Source: Paraspadella gotoi
Taxonomy: Eukaryota; Chaetognatha
DNA: 64,000 nt
Assembly (NCBI GenBank): GCA_051294375.1
Contig: CM119267.1
Location: forward strand, 15,354,105 to 15,418,104
Reading direction: 5' to 3'
The translations under genes were made by a program, and so were the position numbers. Below are positions 13,401 to 26,477 of the stretch, one piece after another. The notes under the pieces were generated by a model. That model was given only the letters and a program-made list of their open reading frames with translations, was not told the DNA's origin and did no database searches. Numbering within the stretch: the first letter of the stretch is position 1; every line of letters begins with the position of its first letter.

Positions 13401-13681
13401 ATTCATCGTGCTGCATCATAGACATCATAGACATGAAATTGACATTTCTGTGTTTTTTCCGTCTTATCATCATCATCATCATATCATCTCTGGGACTCTT
13501 CTTCCTTTTTATTTTACCAATCGCAGCTCCAACTTAGACATCTTCCCCCCCATTTTTTCCTTTTGGCGAAAACCCGCGCACGCGCTAACTACTCGCGCCC
13601 GACGTGCGACGAGACTTAGGACGCAGGAAACAAGGTCAGTTTCTCTTTCCCATCTCTGTTATCTCGCCCTTAAACCTCCCA

Positions 13682-13706
13682 NNNNNNNNNNNNNNNNNNN
13701 NNNNNN
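13682..13706. other. 25-N gap
   Basis: Placeholder gap in the right copy. The equivalent stretch in the left copy (about 7920-7975) is continuous. Confidence 0.95.
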
Positions 13707-14365
13707 ACTCCCTTTCGAGTTTCCACAGTCGCTGTCGCGCAAGGCACGCCCCATTTCCTCGACGTCGAGAGATTGTCACTCGTTGGCGACGTTATCGTTA
13801 TCACAGCCACTGGTGGCGAGTGGCAAGTGGACAGTCAAGCTAGGATCCGACAGATATTATCGGGAATAGTAATTGTCATCATCATCATCATCATTCGCTT
13901 TCGTCGTCGGCGTTGTCTTCGTCGTCTTCTTCTGTCGTTCTACAAATCATTTTCTTTTTTTGGCGGAGGAGGAAACCTTTCCTTTCCTCCTCCTCCTCCT
14001 CCTCCTTCGTCCTTCCTTCCGACTTCCCCCCAAAAACGAAAAAAAGCCCAACCCCTTCATCTCTACCGTCTGGACAAGAAACGTTGCTCTTAATTGCCGA
14101 CCCAGAAAAAAAAAGCGAGAGGGTGGAAAGGGACTGGTTGGGTCATTAAAGACCGACTCCCGGCAGGAGGGTGGGGCATTCGGTATTGACAGACGCAACG
14201 AAAATGGAACGGAACAAATGAAAAGGGGTGAGGTGGGAGATAAGTGAGCAGAAAAGTGAGGAATGAAGGAAAGAAAGATGGATGGAAGGTTGAGGAGTAG
14301 AGTCTGGTTCCATTAACTACCCCCGCTGGCTCCGTTTTGGTGAAAAGAATGGGAAGGCAGAGACA

Positions 14366-14469
<104 letters not shown>

Positions 14470-16457
14470 AAGAGACCAACATAGACAGGCAGAGAGAGAG
14501 AGGGAGAGAGAGAGAGAGAAAGCCTCCGAGTTTTAAAAATGGGAAGAACTTAAAAGAAGAACTTTTCCAATTCTTTCGACGAGGTGAGAAAGTAGGACGC
14601 GACCGACGAGAAAAATTTCACGCTGGGGATTTTTTGGGCGGTCAAACTCGGATGTGGCGGTTGAGGGAAAGAGGGAGGGGAAGTTGGGGGCGGTAGATGC
14701 TTCGACGAAGGCGGCAGCGGCGGCGACCGCGGCGGCGGCGGCGGATGAATTGGCCCTAAGAGAATCTTATGGGTCGAACTGGGCTAGAAACGGCGAAAGG
14801 CTACGGTGTAAAAGACGACGCCGACGAAGACGACAACGACGACGACGACAAAGTCAGTGAAACTGGGAAACAATGAAATCCGATAAGGAGCATTAAAAAA
14901 GTAATTCATTACCATTTTTCTTTTTTTTATCTTTCTTGCAATTTTTTTCTCTTTCTTTCACGACGATTATTATCGAATCGGTTTTTTAATTAGGATTTTA
15001 CATAAAAATCGGCCGTAAAAAAGTTTTATTAATATTATCAATTTTATTGATCTTTTGTGAAAATAAATTAATCGGCCATCTAAAAGAAAACTTCTAATTT
15101 TTTCTTTTTAAATTTTAAGCAAAAAGATGAAAGAAAATGGAATTTGAAAAAAAAAATTCTATTCGTGTACTATACAAATCTCTTTTCATTTTCTAAACTA
15201 ATTAAGTTCAATTATTGCTTTTTAAAACCTAACTTAAAACGATTTTAATTTTAAAATCCATCCTTTTGACAGCGATTAGCGCATTGCTAATTACAGACCT
15301 TCACTCCAACGAAAACGAAGACCGCACGAGTACCAATTTTAGTTTTAAGATCGTGAGAACCGAATCGAAATCTTCCTTGACAACGGCCTAAACAACCGCC
15401 CCTGACAACCGTCGAGGAATCGCGAATAAAAGGATTTCCGACGACGGGAAGCCCGTCTCCTGGCAACGCGCCGTAGTTGCGAATAGAATCTTCGGCCTCT
15501 TTCTTTCGTAGCTTCGACTCCCGGGAGAGAATATTTTTTGACCCCTTCGTGCAAAATGAAAACGCTCTTCCGGTTTCTTGTTAAACGATCAAACTTTGAA
15601 CTTTTTTTCAGTAAGTTTTAACCGATAAAATTATTCATTCGCATTTTTGATTGATAATTTTACATTGGTTCATTGCAGACCAATGCACAGTCTATCAGTC
15701 GCCACCCAATGAGGAGACTAACTGGTTGTGTGATTAATTACAAATGCTCCAGAGAAATGCAGCCAAGCAAACCTTAAACTAAGAGTTTATTGATCACTCT
15801 GATCTGCGGTCAGCATTAAAAAATCAAGACCAAAAAAAAATCATCTCGGCGACAATCCCTCGATGTGTCAGGAGCTTTGATCGAAATCCGATCAACTACG
15901 CACGCGTGAATGATCACGCGATTAATATTTTCCTGGGACGACGGTGATATGTTTTTTGTCAGGGATCGCTGACCGTAAACAACAACGCTAAAAAAAAATA
16001 TTGATAACGCCGAGCTCCTGCACAATGACGTCAACGAAAACAAGACGACGATGACGAAGGCCACGATGATGACGACGACGATCCGATTGACGAAGTGGCA
16101 AAGATACCCCGACCACTCGGACGACAGAAAAAAAAAACAAGAAAAGGGTCGGCGACGGGTCACCGATTTCGCGTTATTCACGACACAAACGCGATTCGCT
16201 TTTCACGAACTCACGTTTCTCATTATCGGAGGGGAAGAGAGAGTGAGGGAGAGAGAGAGGAGCAGAGGGTTAAAGGGGGAGGAAGAGGAGGAGGCGCAGC
16301 GGGATTAAGGCTTTATTGTTGTTTTCCGATTGGAACGAGGGGAGAGAGAGGAGAGGAGAGAGAGGTGAATGAATCGCAAGGATATCTAATTACGTCCGTC
16401 AATCGGGCATTTGTTATTCACGAAATGAAACATGCCATTCATGACTTTTTTTCTTTT

Positions 16458-16549
<92 letters not shown>
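16458..16549. repeat. (GA)n microsatellite
   Basis: About 45 GA dinucleotides with two GGA interruptions. The Arg-Glu polypeptides it encodes in some frames are artefacts. Confidence 0.97.
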
Positions 16550-16552
<3 letters not shown>

Positions 16553-19500
16553 TACCTCTTCACTATTTTACTTTCACGCCGGAGCTTTTCTCGTTACTTT
16601 TTTTCTCTCATTCCGCTTCGTGATGTTAATCAAGTTCTTCGTTAAAAATTCACAAACGCGAAGAAATGAATTCGTTTCGAATGGAAGATGAAAAAAAAGG
16701 CTCCGGGCCAAGAGACGCGTTGGCGACGACGGGAAAGATGAAGACGAGATGCCTTTTAATATGTAGCGATGTAGCTGAATAGAAAGTAACGTATCCACTG
16801 GGAAGGTATAAGCAATAAATTGCGTTAATATCATTATTTGAATAAAATATTGAACGTAGTGTCAAGGGCAAATGTCACAATTTCTACAAGGACCTTGGTT
16901 TTTAATGATTAAAAGTTATTGTGATGTTAATTTTTGTGTAATGACAGCACTCGCGAAGCGTTAAATCATTTTTTTCTAATGAAATTGAGGCGTTCCAATT
17001 CTCATTCGCTTTAACATAAATAAAAGTTTATATTTTAATAGCTAAACAACCCTCGGTTTCCAACGTGGTTGAAAACATGACTCATGTGGCCTAAAACATT
17101 CTCATTACCCTAACTAATATCATTTCTCTTTTATTCTCTCTCATTTTCTGCCCTAAAATTCCCCAAAATTCCAAGAAATCGCAAAATCCACAATTTATTC
17201 CCGCGTCTCGAAGGAAAAACTGTCGATTCGAGGCCAACGGTTCCGACTCAGACGTCGCCCCTTTTCTTTCTCATCGCAATTCTGCCCTTAATTTGTAGTC
17301 TCCAGTTTTCAGACTCTAGAATCTCTTCTTTTTTTTTTACCCTCGCACCCTCTGACTCATGCGAATTTTCTTGGAATTCATTGCAGTCTTCTTTTTCTTC
17401 TTTTTCTCAATTCCCTTCGAGTTCCGGCTCCCACGAGATCGAGAACCGCCCAACGTCACTTCCGGATCCGCCTTCTCTTTCCTATTTTCTCCTTCTCATT
17501 CTTTTTCCTTCTCTCCTTTCTCCCCCCCTCTCCTTACCCGACTTGACCGTCGCCTTCAACGAGAATTATCGCATCTGACTCATCAGATGGAGTCGGACGA
17601 GAGAGAGAAAGAATTCGCCCTCGCCCGTCGATTGTCTTCGCCTTTTGTTCGTCTTCTCCCAACGATCGTCAACGATCGCCTCCGCCCTTATTCGTCGTCG
17701 CCCTTTAGATCGCTCTTTCCCTACCATGACCAGCCCGGGTTTTTATTGGGTTCCTAGACGAGGGAGATTTCCGGACAAAGAGAGACGCCGCCCGACGCTT
17801 TTGTTCCGCCAAATCTCATGGAAGAGGGAACTCGGGGGCCCCGAATTAAAATCCCGGCCAAGAAAAAATAAGAGAAAAGTCATTCGAGAAATTCCGACTC
17901 CAGATTCAGCCTCGATAATAAGACGGCGGGATCTCCTGGTAGTGATACTTATCCACCCGAGAAGATTCGCTAACGACTTCTCAAAAGAATTAATTCCGTC
18001 TCGGGAAAGACGGCGAAATAACTCCGGGGAGAGGGGAGGAAGGGAAGAGGCGGAAGGGAGAACGCGCCGACTCGCCTGGGTAGATTAAGTCTGCTTTATT
18101 TCCACGATTGCACTGCCTCGGCGATGAAGGTGTCGGAGATCCTCGTTATAAACGGTTCCGCGCGTAATAAAATCTTGACCGAATCGCGAACAGGAAGCGA
18201 TGGAAGAAAAAAACGGCGGAAGCCTTGATCGAGTTGACAAATTACGATGAACAACACTGACAATTCTATTTGGATTATTTGGTATTATTCGAAAGCTTGG
18301 CTTACGGTAGAAAACGAAAAAGGTCAGTTTAAGTTTGACAGCGGATATATATTTAAAAATATGATGTAAAAGTGATGACATAAATATTTTTGTTTTTATA
18401 TTCCCCCCCCCCGCTATCCTTTCTAGATGACAGACCAAACGACAGACTGAATTTAGTTTGAATTCAACAGATTGAACAGAGGGTTTAGAATAAGATACAT
18501 CTTGAAAAACAAAAATATTCGTAATTATAATGTAGCAAAGATATCAAATTTAACATTCTTTCAAAAACCACAGCTCAACAAATACTACTCTCAACATCTC
18601 GTCTTCGGAAACATTCAAAAGCAGTAGTCCACGTCACCAGTAGCCCCTTTGCAGACCCAATGGCACCTCATTTCCATCGGCGCCTTCATTCCATTCGCAC
18701 CACGATTTCATCGGAGCGACGACGCGAAAAAGTCCCTCAAGGGAAATTTGATAGAGGAGCGGAATCGGCAAAAGAATTAGAGGCGAAGAGCGGGAAAAAT
18801 ATTCCTTCTCTTCCCTTCCTATTTTTTTTTTTTTTTCACGCCGTCTCTAGTGTCTCTGATCTCCAACGAGAGCTCTATCTTTATCTAGATTCGCCACGAT
18901 GAGATGAGAATAATGAGCGTAAGGCGGCTGTTCGGACTTTGAAGTCGCCCAAGTGTTACGCTCGCGGTTAACGAAAGATTAATGGGGAAATCAGCGAGGA
19001 AGAGACATTTATTTTTTTAACGCAGACTAATATGCTTAGCTTTACTTCGATAAGTAAATGAAAAAAAAAACGAGGAAGAACGACCCTAGACAGCGATTTA
19101 AAAAGAAAACTGATTTCTGATTTTTTAATAATAATAATTATGTATAATAATATAATAATAATTACATAATTGTAATCTTGATATTCATTTGATCATACAC
19201 GGGATTTCCTTTTTCGGTTGTACGCTTTGCTCCGCCCGTCGACGAGTCGACCCGTTTTTGAGGCCAGTCCGTAGACGAGTATTTATATTTATGACTGATG
19301 TTTTGAAAAGTGATACGAATTCCGAAAAGATCGCGCGGCCCAAAGTCAAAAAGGCAATTCTTAGAGTTCGAGAGCGGGGGATGAGGGGGGGAAGGGCGAG
19401 AAAGGGGGGCAGGGGGGGGCTGGAAGTGAAAGTCGAACGAAAGTAGCGGCGATGAAAAGAAGCGACGGCAGGAAAAGTAATCAAATTGGGAAAAGGAGCG

Positions 19501-21256
19501 AATGAGGCCGAGGAAAACGGGGCTGGTTATGATGCGAGTAAAGAAGGGGGTTGGCCCGATGGGTGGTTTAAGATGCGAAGATGCGAATTGGAAGTGGGAG
19601 GATGAGAGAGTTATCATTCCCTTTTTTTTTAAATGCGGGGGATGGGGCGCTAGATGAAGGAATCGCCGAATCCGAGAAAGAAATATCGGAAAAAAAAAGA
19701 AGAAAGAGAAACTCATTAACCTACATACATCGTATGGGCTCTACTAATTTAGCCGAGTTTCTGGTATGATTGGGATGATGAATTAGCGGGAGAGCGTTGA
19801 AGCGATAAAGCGATTATTACCGGAAGAAGGTTGGGGAAAAAGGTGGGTTGAAGGAAGCGAAAGATGAAAGAAGGGGGGGGGGAAGAGGAGATCCGGATAC
19901 TGAGCAGGTGGCCACCTGTAACGGCACCCGTTTGAAAACGGTGTCAAGCGAAGTGGAAAATCCGACAGAAGGAGAAATCAAAGCCGAATGGAAAGACGCA
20001 TTTTTTCAAGATTTAGTCGCGGGAAAAGAGAGGGAGAGTGACAGAAGAGAGGGAATCAGGGCGCGGGGTGGAGCGCGGTGAAAAGAGATAAAGAGTGATA
20101 TATTCGTGTGTGCCATGAAGGAGAAATGAACGAGTGACGAAAAAAAATAGTGCGGAGAAAAAAAAAGAGAAGAAAAAAAGAGAAGAAAATTAGAGAGAAA
20201 AATCAGAGAGTGAGAGAACAATAATTACGTTTGTAAAAAAATAACAATGTTAAAATATTCTCTTTCACAAAATTTGAAATTAACAACACATCGCTTCTTC
20301 GGTTTTTGATTAGGAAAAATGGGAATGGAAAAGGGTTTAAATTCAAATCTGGATGGTGTTTCGAATTTTGATGTTTTCATTTTTTTTTTACATCGATTTG
20401 TTCGATATCCTTCAAAGATATAAGAGGCTCTTCTTTTTATTTTGAAAAATTGCGGCTTCGGAGATAGAATCGTATTCTTAGGGGGAAAAATCGTAACAAC
20501 TAAAAGGATTTATTTTTGAAAATAGCGAAATAAAGAATAAAGACGAAATAAAAATCAATTAGCGCAGTAGACATCGTAAATAGAATTGAACAATCTCAAA
20601 GTCAGAATATTCAATGGATGTTCGTGCGTAAAGTCCATTTAAAACCTTTTAAAAATGATTAAAAACGACCAAACTCCCGGCGTTTGTTTTGATTCTCCTT
20701 CCTCCCCATTTCCTTTCAAGGTGAAAACCAAGGTCGCTATTTCTCCTTTTATTTCCCTTCCCCCGACACCCCCAGATTTCAGAAAAAGAAGAAAAGCTAA
20801 ATAAACAGTTGAGCAAAATATTAATCAAATAAAACCAACTTTTTTATATTTAAAAGAATACTATTTTGTTTAAAAAAAAACACGGAACGGCATTCGCCAG
20901 GAAATGTGGCGGCAACTAAATTAATTGACAGATTAACGTAATTAATGTTTAGAAAGTTAGAAAGTTAACAAGGTATAAATTGGTGAGACTCTAATGTTCA
21001 ACTTCAGGTTAATTTAAAGATTGTCCCATTCGATTGCAAAATTAAGAAACGGCAACTGGCTGAACCTGTTTCAAAAGTGGCACACTTCAAGCCGATGGGA
21101 AAGCGATGGCTAGGGCGCAACGAAAGGAGATTGAAAAAGCGGAACCAAACAAAAATCCAAGGGCGAAAAATGGAAAAATCCGCTAAGCCAGAGGGCAGAG
21201 AGGCAGGGTTAACAGATATTTTCCCGGTCGCCTATAGTCGCATAAAAGTCGAAAGA

Positions 21257-21261
<5 letters not shown>
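16550..21261. other. Intergenic DNA, no gene seen
   Basis: Alternating AT-rich and CpG-rich segments. Several open frames of 60-190 codons exist but are low-complexity (Phe/Ser or Arg/Glu runs), lack plausible splice partners and resemble no family I recognise. A perfect 14-bp palindrome made of two E-boxes lies at 19905-19918. I see no RNA gene here. Confidence 0.45.

Positions 21262-21340
<79 letters not shown>
21262..21340. repeat. (GA)n microsatellite
   Basis: About 40 uninterrupted GA dinucleotides. Confidence 0.97.
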
Positions 21341-21342
<2 letters not shown>

Positions 21343-24300
21343 AAGAAGGTGCACGCCTGTTCGCGTTACCTGCTTTCACGAGAAAACAGAGGCCTGTTAA
21401 AACTCGTTACCTGATTTATCGATAGTCCCGCATTCGGTGGTGGAGGCGAGAACGAGTACGACGACGACAGGGACGACGACAAAGGGACGACGGAATCGGC
21501 CAAGTCTTTGGTCGCCCGAAGGACGTCGAGGGGCGAGGGTGAAAGGGGCGGACGGGGAGGGGTGAAGCGAACCGTGAGAATTGTGAGGGGGTTGAGGGCG
21601 ATTGTGGAGAGCGAGACGAGAAGGCCGAAGATCAGCGCGGGCGGTATCGTCGCGACGACGCATGGCTCACGATTATGTTGTTTCCGGTTCGTTTGCAGAA
21701 TTAAAGCCAAAAGGAACCCCGTGGGTGAATTCGAAACAACTCGGTTTTCAGTTAGTTAACTTCAATACATCGCTTACGACGTAACCACGGTCTTTAGTCG
21801 TTGCTTGCTCGACGGTGAAGACAATTCACTGACGATGGGTCATTAATTCCGGTGGTTAAGAGAAAAATAAATCGTTTTAATGCGCCGATCGAAAATGAAA
21901 ACTCATTAAGTTTCTCCATACATCACATTTTAATTATAGGGGAAAAAAAATATGGCATCGAACCAGAGATTCGGAAAGCGAAAGAGAATTTTTCAAATTT
22001 TTTGGGGAGGAAGAAAAGGATTTTTCCATCGGAAAGACTTATCTCGGTAAACGACGGTCGCGTTTCCTACGCGCAACATCATCGAGGATCTCGAAGAAAG
22101 GGAAAGGAGGAGGAGGATGAAGGGGAAGAAGAGGAAGAGGAGGAGACTAGAAATGAGGAAGAAGAGAACAGCGAGAGTGACCCGACGAAGAGGAAAGCTA
22201 TAAAACCGAGAATGTCAATTTATTTTTTTATTTTTCAAATATACGCTTTTTAACTTTCAAAAAAGAGAAAAAAAAATGTGAAAGAATGTCACGGTAAGCC
22301 AATTTATTTCTTGGTTCTTATTTAGTTCGAAAATAAAACTCGTTCATAATTCAAACTCGTTCGTTTGACTTTAAACGTTAACGACCGACGCTTCCATTCA
22401 ACAGGCCCATCGATATCTCTCCCCCGTCAGTTTCGACCGGGATGTTTGACCGAGAATTTCCCACGCCCAAGATCAGTTAATTCCCCGTAGACGAGTTTCG
22501 GTCGCGTCCTCGGAGCGCGTAGCCCGCTTACCGCTTCGCTTCCCAACTCCGCGGCGGTCTCAATCGTGAAAACTAACGCGGTCCGCGACCGTTACGCGGA
22601 TCGATATTCGATTCNNNNNNNNNNAGAAAAAACGACGATAATGCTGTGATTGTCGCCTATACGGTATTCCGTTGGGATATAAAAAAGTGCTGAAGAGAGC
22701 GACAAAGGTGAAACAAACAGACATGTCGTAATGCCCGAAGCTATTACATTAAATCGCGGTTTGGGGACATGGGAGGAATCGCAAGAGAAAGTAACCTTTT
22801 TGATCAGCAATCGTCAATCCCATATTAAATCTTTAAAGCTTTCTAAGTGAGATAGAATATTCCTATTAATAAATTAAAAGAGCGAAAAATGACGGGCTTT
22901 TAACTTTAAATCGTTTTTCTCCTCCTCCCCGTGTCGCTCGTTAATTGGTTTAAAAAAAAAAAGGAGAGGGAAAACTCATCTTACTCTCGACGCCCTTTAG
23001 AAACGATTTCTCATCTTTGCTTTTAATTGAATTTCATTTTTTTCCTTCGTAACAATCCTGTTTATCTCCGAGCGAATTAAAAAAAAAAACATGATTCTAA
23101 GCATTTTAAGTTAAATGACGAGAAATTAAAAGTGTTTGTAACGCTATTATTAGGCCTTTTCGAACCTGATCCAACCCCCCCCCTCTCCAATTTTCTTAAG
23201 TTAAGTCCTAAGAGAATCCCATACCCGATTACATTAATCCCCGAACAAATAAAGAAACCTCAAATGCGTGGAGGAGAATGAAAGGGTAGAGGTGACGATA
23301 AACGAATCAGAAAACTGGCGACCAGGAAATGGCACAAAGTCCGACGAAAAAATCGGAAATGAGTTGTGTTTGTTCGGAAAAAAAAAGGGGGGGCGGGCTG
23401 AGGGGGATTAAGAAACTGGCGGGGGAGCGGAAGGAAGTGCCGACATTATCACCTCTAATTCGAAACGGGGATAATCTCTCGTACAACATTCGGGAGACTT
23501 CGGTGATAATGAAAAAGAAAAGCTCGTCGTGTGCGCGGAAATTAGGATGGAGGTTAGTAAATCATTAAGTTCGAGCGAACTCTTAAATTATGTGCTATTC
23601 AGCCTATTGGAACTAATTCGCGTCAACCAAAACCGCTCATTCATTGTGATTGAATGAGTAAGCGAGCAAAGGATTCAGTTAAAAGAGCGAGTCAGTGGGT
23701 GAGGGACTCCTACGTCATTAATATATTGAATTTATAAAACTAATGTTATAAAAACAATTTTGTCGAGGAAAAACAAAATCTGGCGTTAGAAATAGTCAAA
23801 ATTAACTTATTTCCCCCGGCTTTAGAGTCTGATTACAATAAAGTCAGCCAATGATAATAGATAGGGACTTGTTAGATTTGAGAATCAACTAAAATGAAAC
23901 TGTCGGAAACGATCTTTAATCTTAATTGACTTTAAATTACTAGTTTTATTCTGTGACCAATTTTAATTTCGGAATATTTATAACCGAAATCCCAAGAAAA
24001 GTGAAAGTTTGGGTCTGGGAGATTTTTTCTGTTAGTTGCCTTGATATCGAAACAACGGATCCGGCGAAAGGCTTGCTCCTGCCTGGTGGTTTTACCGGCC
24101 CGTCACTCCTTTGCAAAGACCGTGCCGATCAGGGGTACAAACCCGAAAAATTGTGTTCGGAGTTATAGCGTTAAGCCCTTTTTTTTTACGTAAATCAAAA
24201 ATGAAAAACCTTGAAACATTTATTATTACACTATTTTTAACCGTTTTACTAAATTTTCTTTCATAAAAGCAAATAATTTATTTTTGCATGTCATAGATAC

Positions 24301-24531
24301 AGCAATGACATCGTTTAGAAGACAGCAATTAGCAAAAGGACTTTGGGGTCCGAAGGCGTCGGAAGATTTTAAGATATCAATTTTTTTTCTTTAAAAAAAA
24401 AATTTAAATCAAATAAACTTTCTTTTCAATAATGATGATCGTCTATTTACAATTAAATGATTCCAAAAACATTTATTCATTTTTCATTAAGTCGAGAAAC
24501 CAATAACTTTTCCAAAATCCGTACCAATCGA
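21341..24531. other. Intergenic DNA with CpG-rich patches and a 10-N gap
   Basis: CpG-dense patches lie at about 21420-21680 and 22390-22614. A 10-N gap occupies 22615-22624. The rest is AT-rich. A 71-codon plus-strand frame ending at 24168 has a coding-like C-terminal part (see findings) but no supported gene model. An AATAAA signal for the minus-strand gene that follows lies at about 24473-24478. Confidence 0.45.
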
Positions 24532-26151
24532 TTAACAGCACTTCTTGTACACGCAAAGACTCGGGTTTGAATACACCTTCTGAAGGGCTTCTCGAGTTTC
24601 GTGGCCAAAAGTCTTGCCGAACATGCAGGCATTGACGCCAGGCACGTGACCTCCGTAACCAGGCAGCATCGGTTCGCACTTGGGGTATATCGTCCTTGAG
24701 CAGATCTCTTTATTTGGAGAGAATGGATTGTAAAAGCCCAGTTAGAACGAACAAGCACTTTTAACAAACATATTGTGGACGCAACAGTCCACAATATAAT
24801 AATAACCCACCTATGGGACAAATTGGACAATCCGGACAAGAATTGCCGGGACATCGCTCGTCGGATTTCGGATGGCACTCGGATTTCAAAAACACCCTTT
24901 TCAACGCTTTCTCCTTCATCGTGCCTTTTATTTTGAATGAATAAAGCTTGTAAAGCAAGAAAAAAAACGCATAGAGCCTATGTAGTGCCTTTCAGCGTCG
25001 AACTAATAAACGAATGAATTGGTCGAACAAAAGAACAATTTGTACCATCAGGGTGAAAGCAGTCGCATTTGGAGCCTTTTTTATCGGGACATGGATCGAA
25101 AAGCTTTTTTTTCTTGCCGCAATCCTTCCTTATCGGAGTGATCATCGGCAGCATCATCTCCTGCGCCTGCTACGATTCGCGACAGGTTTAAGTTCAAGGC
25201 CATAAGGGGCAGAATTTTCATCGAATACCTTTTTCGACCCAGATTTGGCCATGTCGGCGCAAAAGTGACTCGAAAACCTTGGTTTGGGGCAATAAAAAAA
25301 TAAAAATAACACCGCGTTTCATAATCCGTTTAAGAAAAAAAAAAAGATTACCTCAACGGCTGCCCCGAATGATCTTTTCGGCCGCAACAGTTTTGGACGA
25401 GAAGGCAGCCGTGGGAAGCGTTTCCTTGGGAAGAGCAACCATGAGGGAGCCCAACGAGACCCACCAGTTCGTATTGTATTTCGGAAGAAGACTGACCGCA
25501 AGGAGTAGGGGTACAGGGAGGACACTGAGTCGATGTTTCCTGACAACGTTGCGGGCGTCTTAAAAAAATATAAAGAGGATTCATTTCAATTTATTGTTGA
25601 AAACCTAAACCTCAAAATTTTATTTGAATAACTTTTTAGCGCAGGGAGCTGGGAGAAGCTTTGGTTTAGCGCCGGGATCGTCGCAAGTTTTTGGTTTCGG
25701 GCAGGGGTCATGACAAGGCTTCGGTCTAGCGCAGGGATCTATGCAGCATTTCGGCATCCAAACTGCCTCTTCGGCCGCCTTGCCATAGCCCGACGGTATG
25801 CCCGCCGGCGGAAGAAGATGATGATTGGACGGAACGCAGGGGGCGCAGCAAGAGTCCTGTTATTAGCGACGGTTTCGGTTCGATTTCTTGCTCACGAGGA
25901 AAATCGAGTTCTTTTTTTACATTTTAAATTAAAATATTTTTTTTTTTTCAAATCGCTTCGATTATGGATTTCCAGATTACCAGAATTTAATAAGGCACTA
26001 CCCCTTCAGTAAATTCAAACCTTATATGACCTAACTTTCCCTCCCTCTTTGTCCAATCTCGATTATCTACCAAGTAATAAAGACTTTCTGGCAAACAGCA
26101 ATTTTGGGCGTGAGTATCCGAGTCCTTTTCGCATTCGTAACAACATTCCAT
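24532..26151 (-). CDS. Cys/Pro-rich CIMIP2 (FAM166)-like ciliary microtubule inner protein
   Basis: Seven exons, rebuilt from splice sites: 26151-26071, 25856-25633, 25558-25352, 25277-25229, 25166-25046, 24924-24811 and 24707-24532. Together they encode 323 aa, and every GT..AG junction keeps phase. The protein starts MECCYECEKD. Residues ~28-175 are Cys/Pro-rich, with DPC-type repeats (DPCARPKPCHDPCPKPK) and further CPPC and CCGR pairs. A second Cys cluster (DERCPGNSCPDCPICPI) follows. The C-terminus has the FAM166/CIMIP2 signature LPGYGGHVPG..., FGKTFGHETREAL, then ends KKCC. Family members bind inside axonemal doublet microtubules; that role here is inference from this motif. The Cys-Pro repeats recall sperm outer dense fibre proteins, by composition only. 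The single conserved motif and short exons limit certainty about the family, less so about the gene model. Confidence 0.72.
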
Positions 26152-26477
26152 GGTTTAAACGTGGAAAAAAAATAAAAAACCGAGCAAAATTAAAATCAAA
26201 ACCGGTAAGAGTTTTTTTTAAACAGTTATTAAAACTAAGTTTTTAAGTTATTGACTATCGTAGGTTTAAGAGACATTAAGAAAAAAAATTATAAAATGAA
26301 GTATATTTCTGCAATAGGTAAACTTCAAAAACAAAACGCTCTTTTGTTTAGCGTAAGTCGCACAAATGTAAAAAAAAAAATTTAAAATGGATCAACAAAT
26401 TTTAAAAAGTAAAATCAAAGGGCACTTGTATTTAACATTAACAATGATGTCTTCATTGCTCCAGGATTCCAAACTTT

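Noticed and set aside
16095-16691. A 198-codon plus-strand frame rich in Arg-Glu
   Set aside because: Its core is the translation of a (GA)n microsatellite.
17359-18088. Overlapping plus-strand frames of 132 and 147 codons
   Set aside because: Composition is pyrimidine-biased, no domain is recognisable and no splice partners or polyadenylation context were found.
19162-19716. A 184-codon minus-strand frame beginning with a Phe run
   Set aside because: Low-complexity Phe/Pro/Ser content, no recognisable motif, and overlapping frames of similar length on the other strand.
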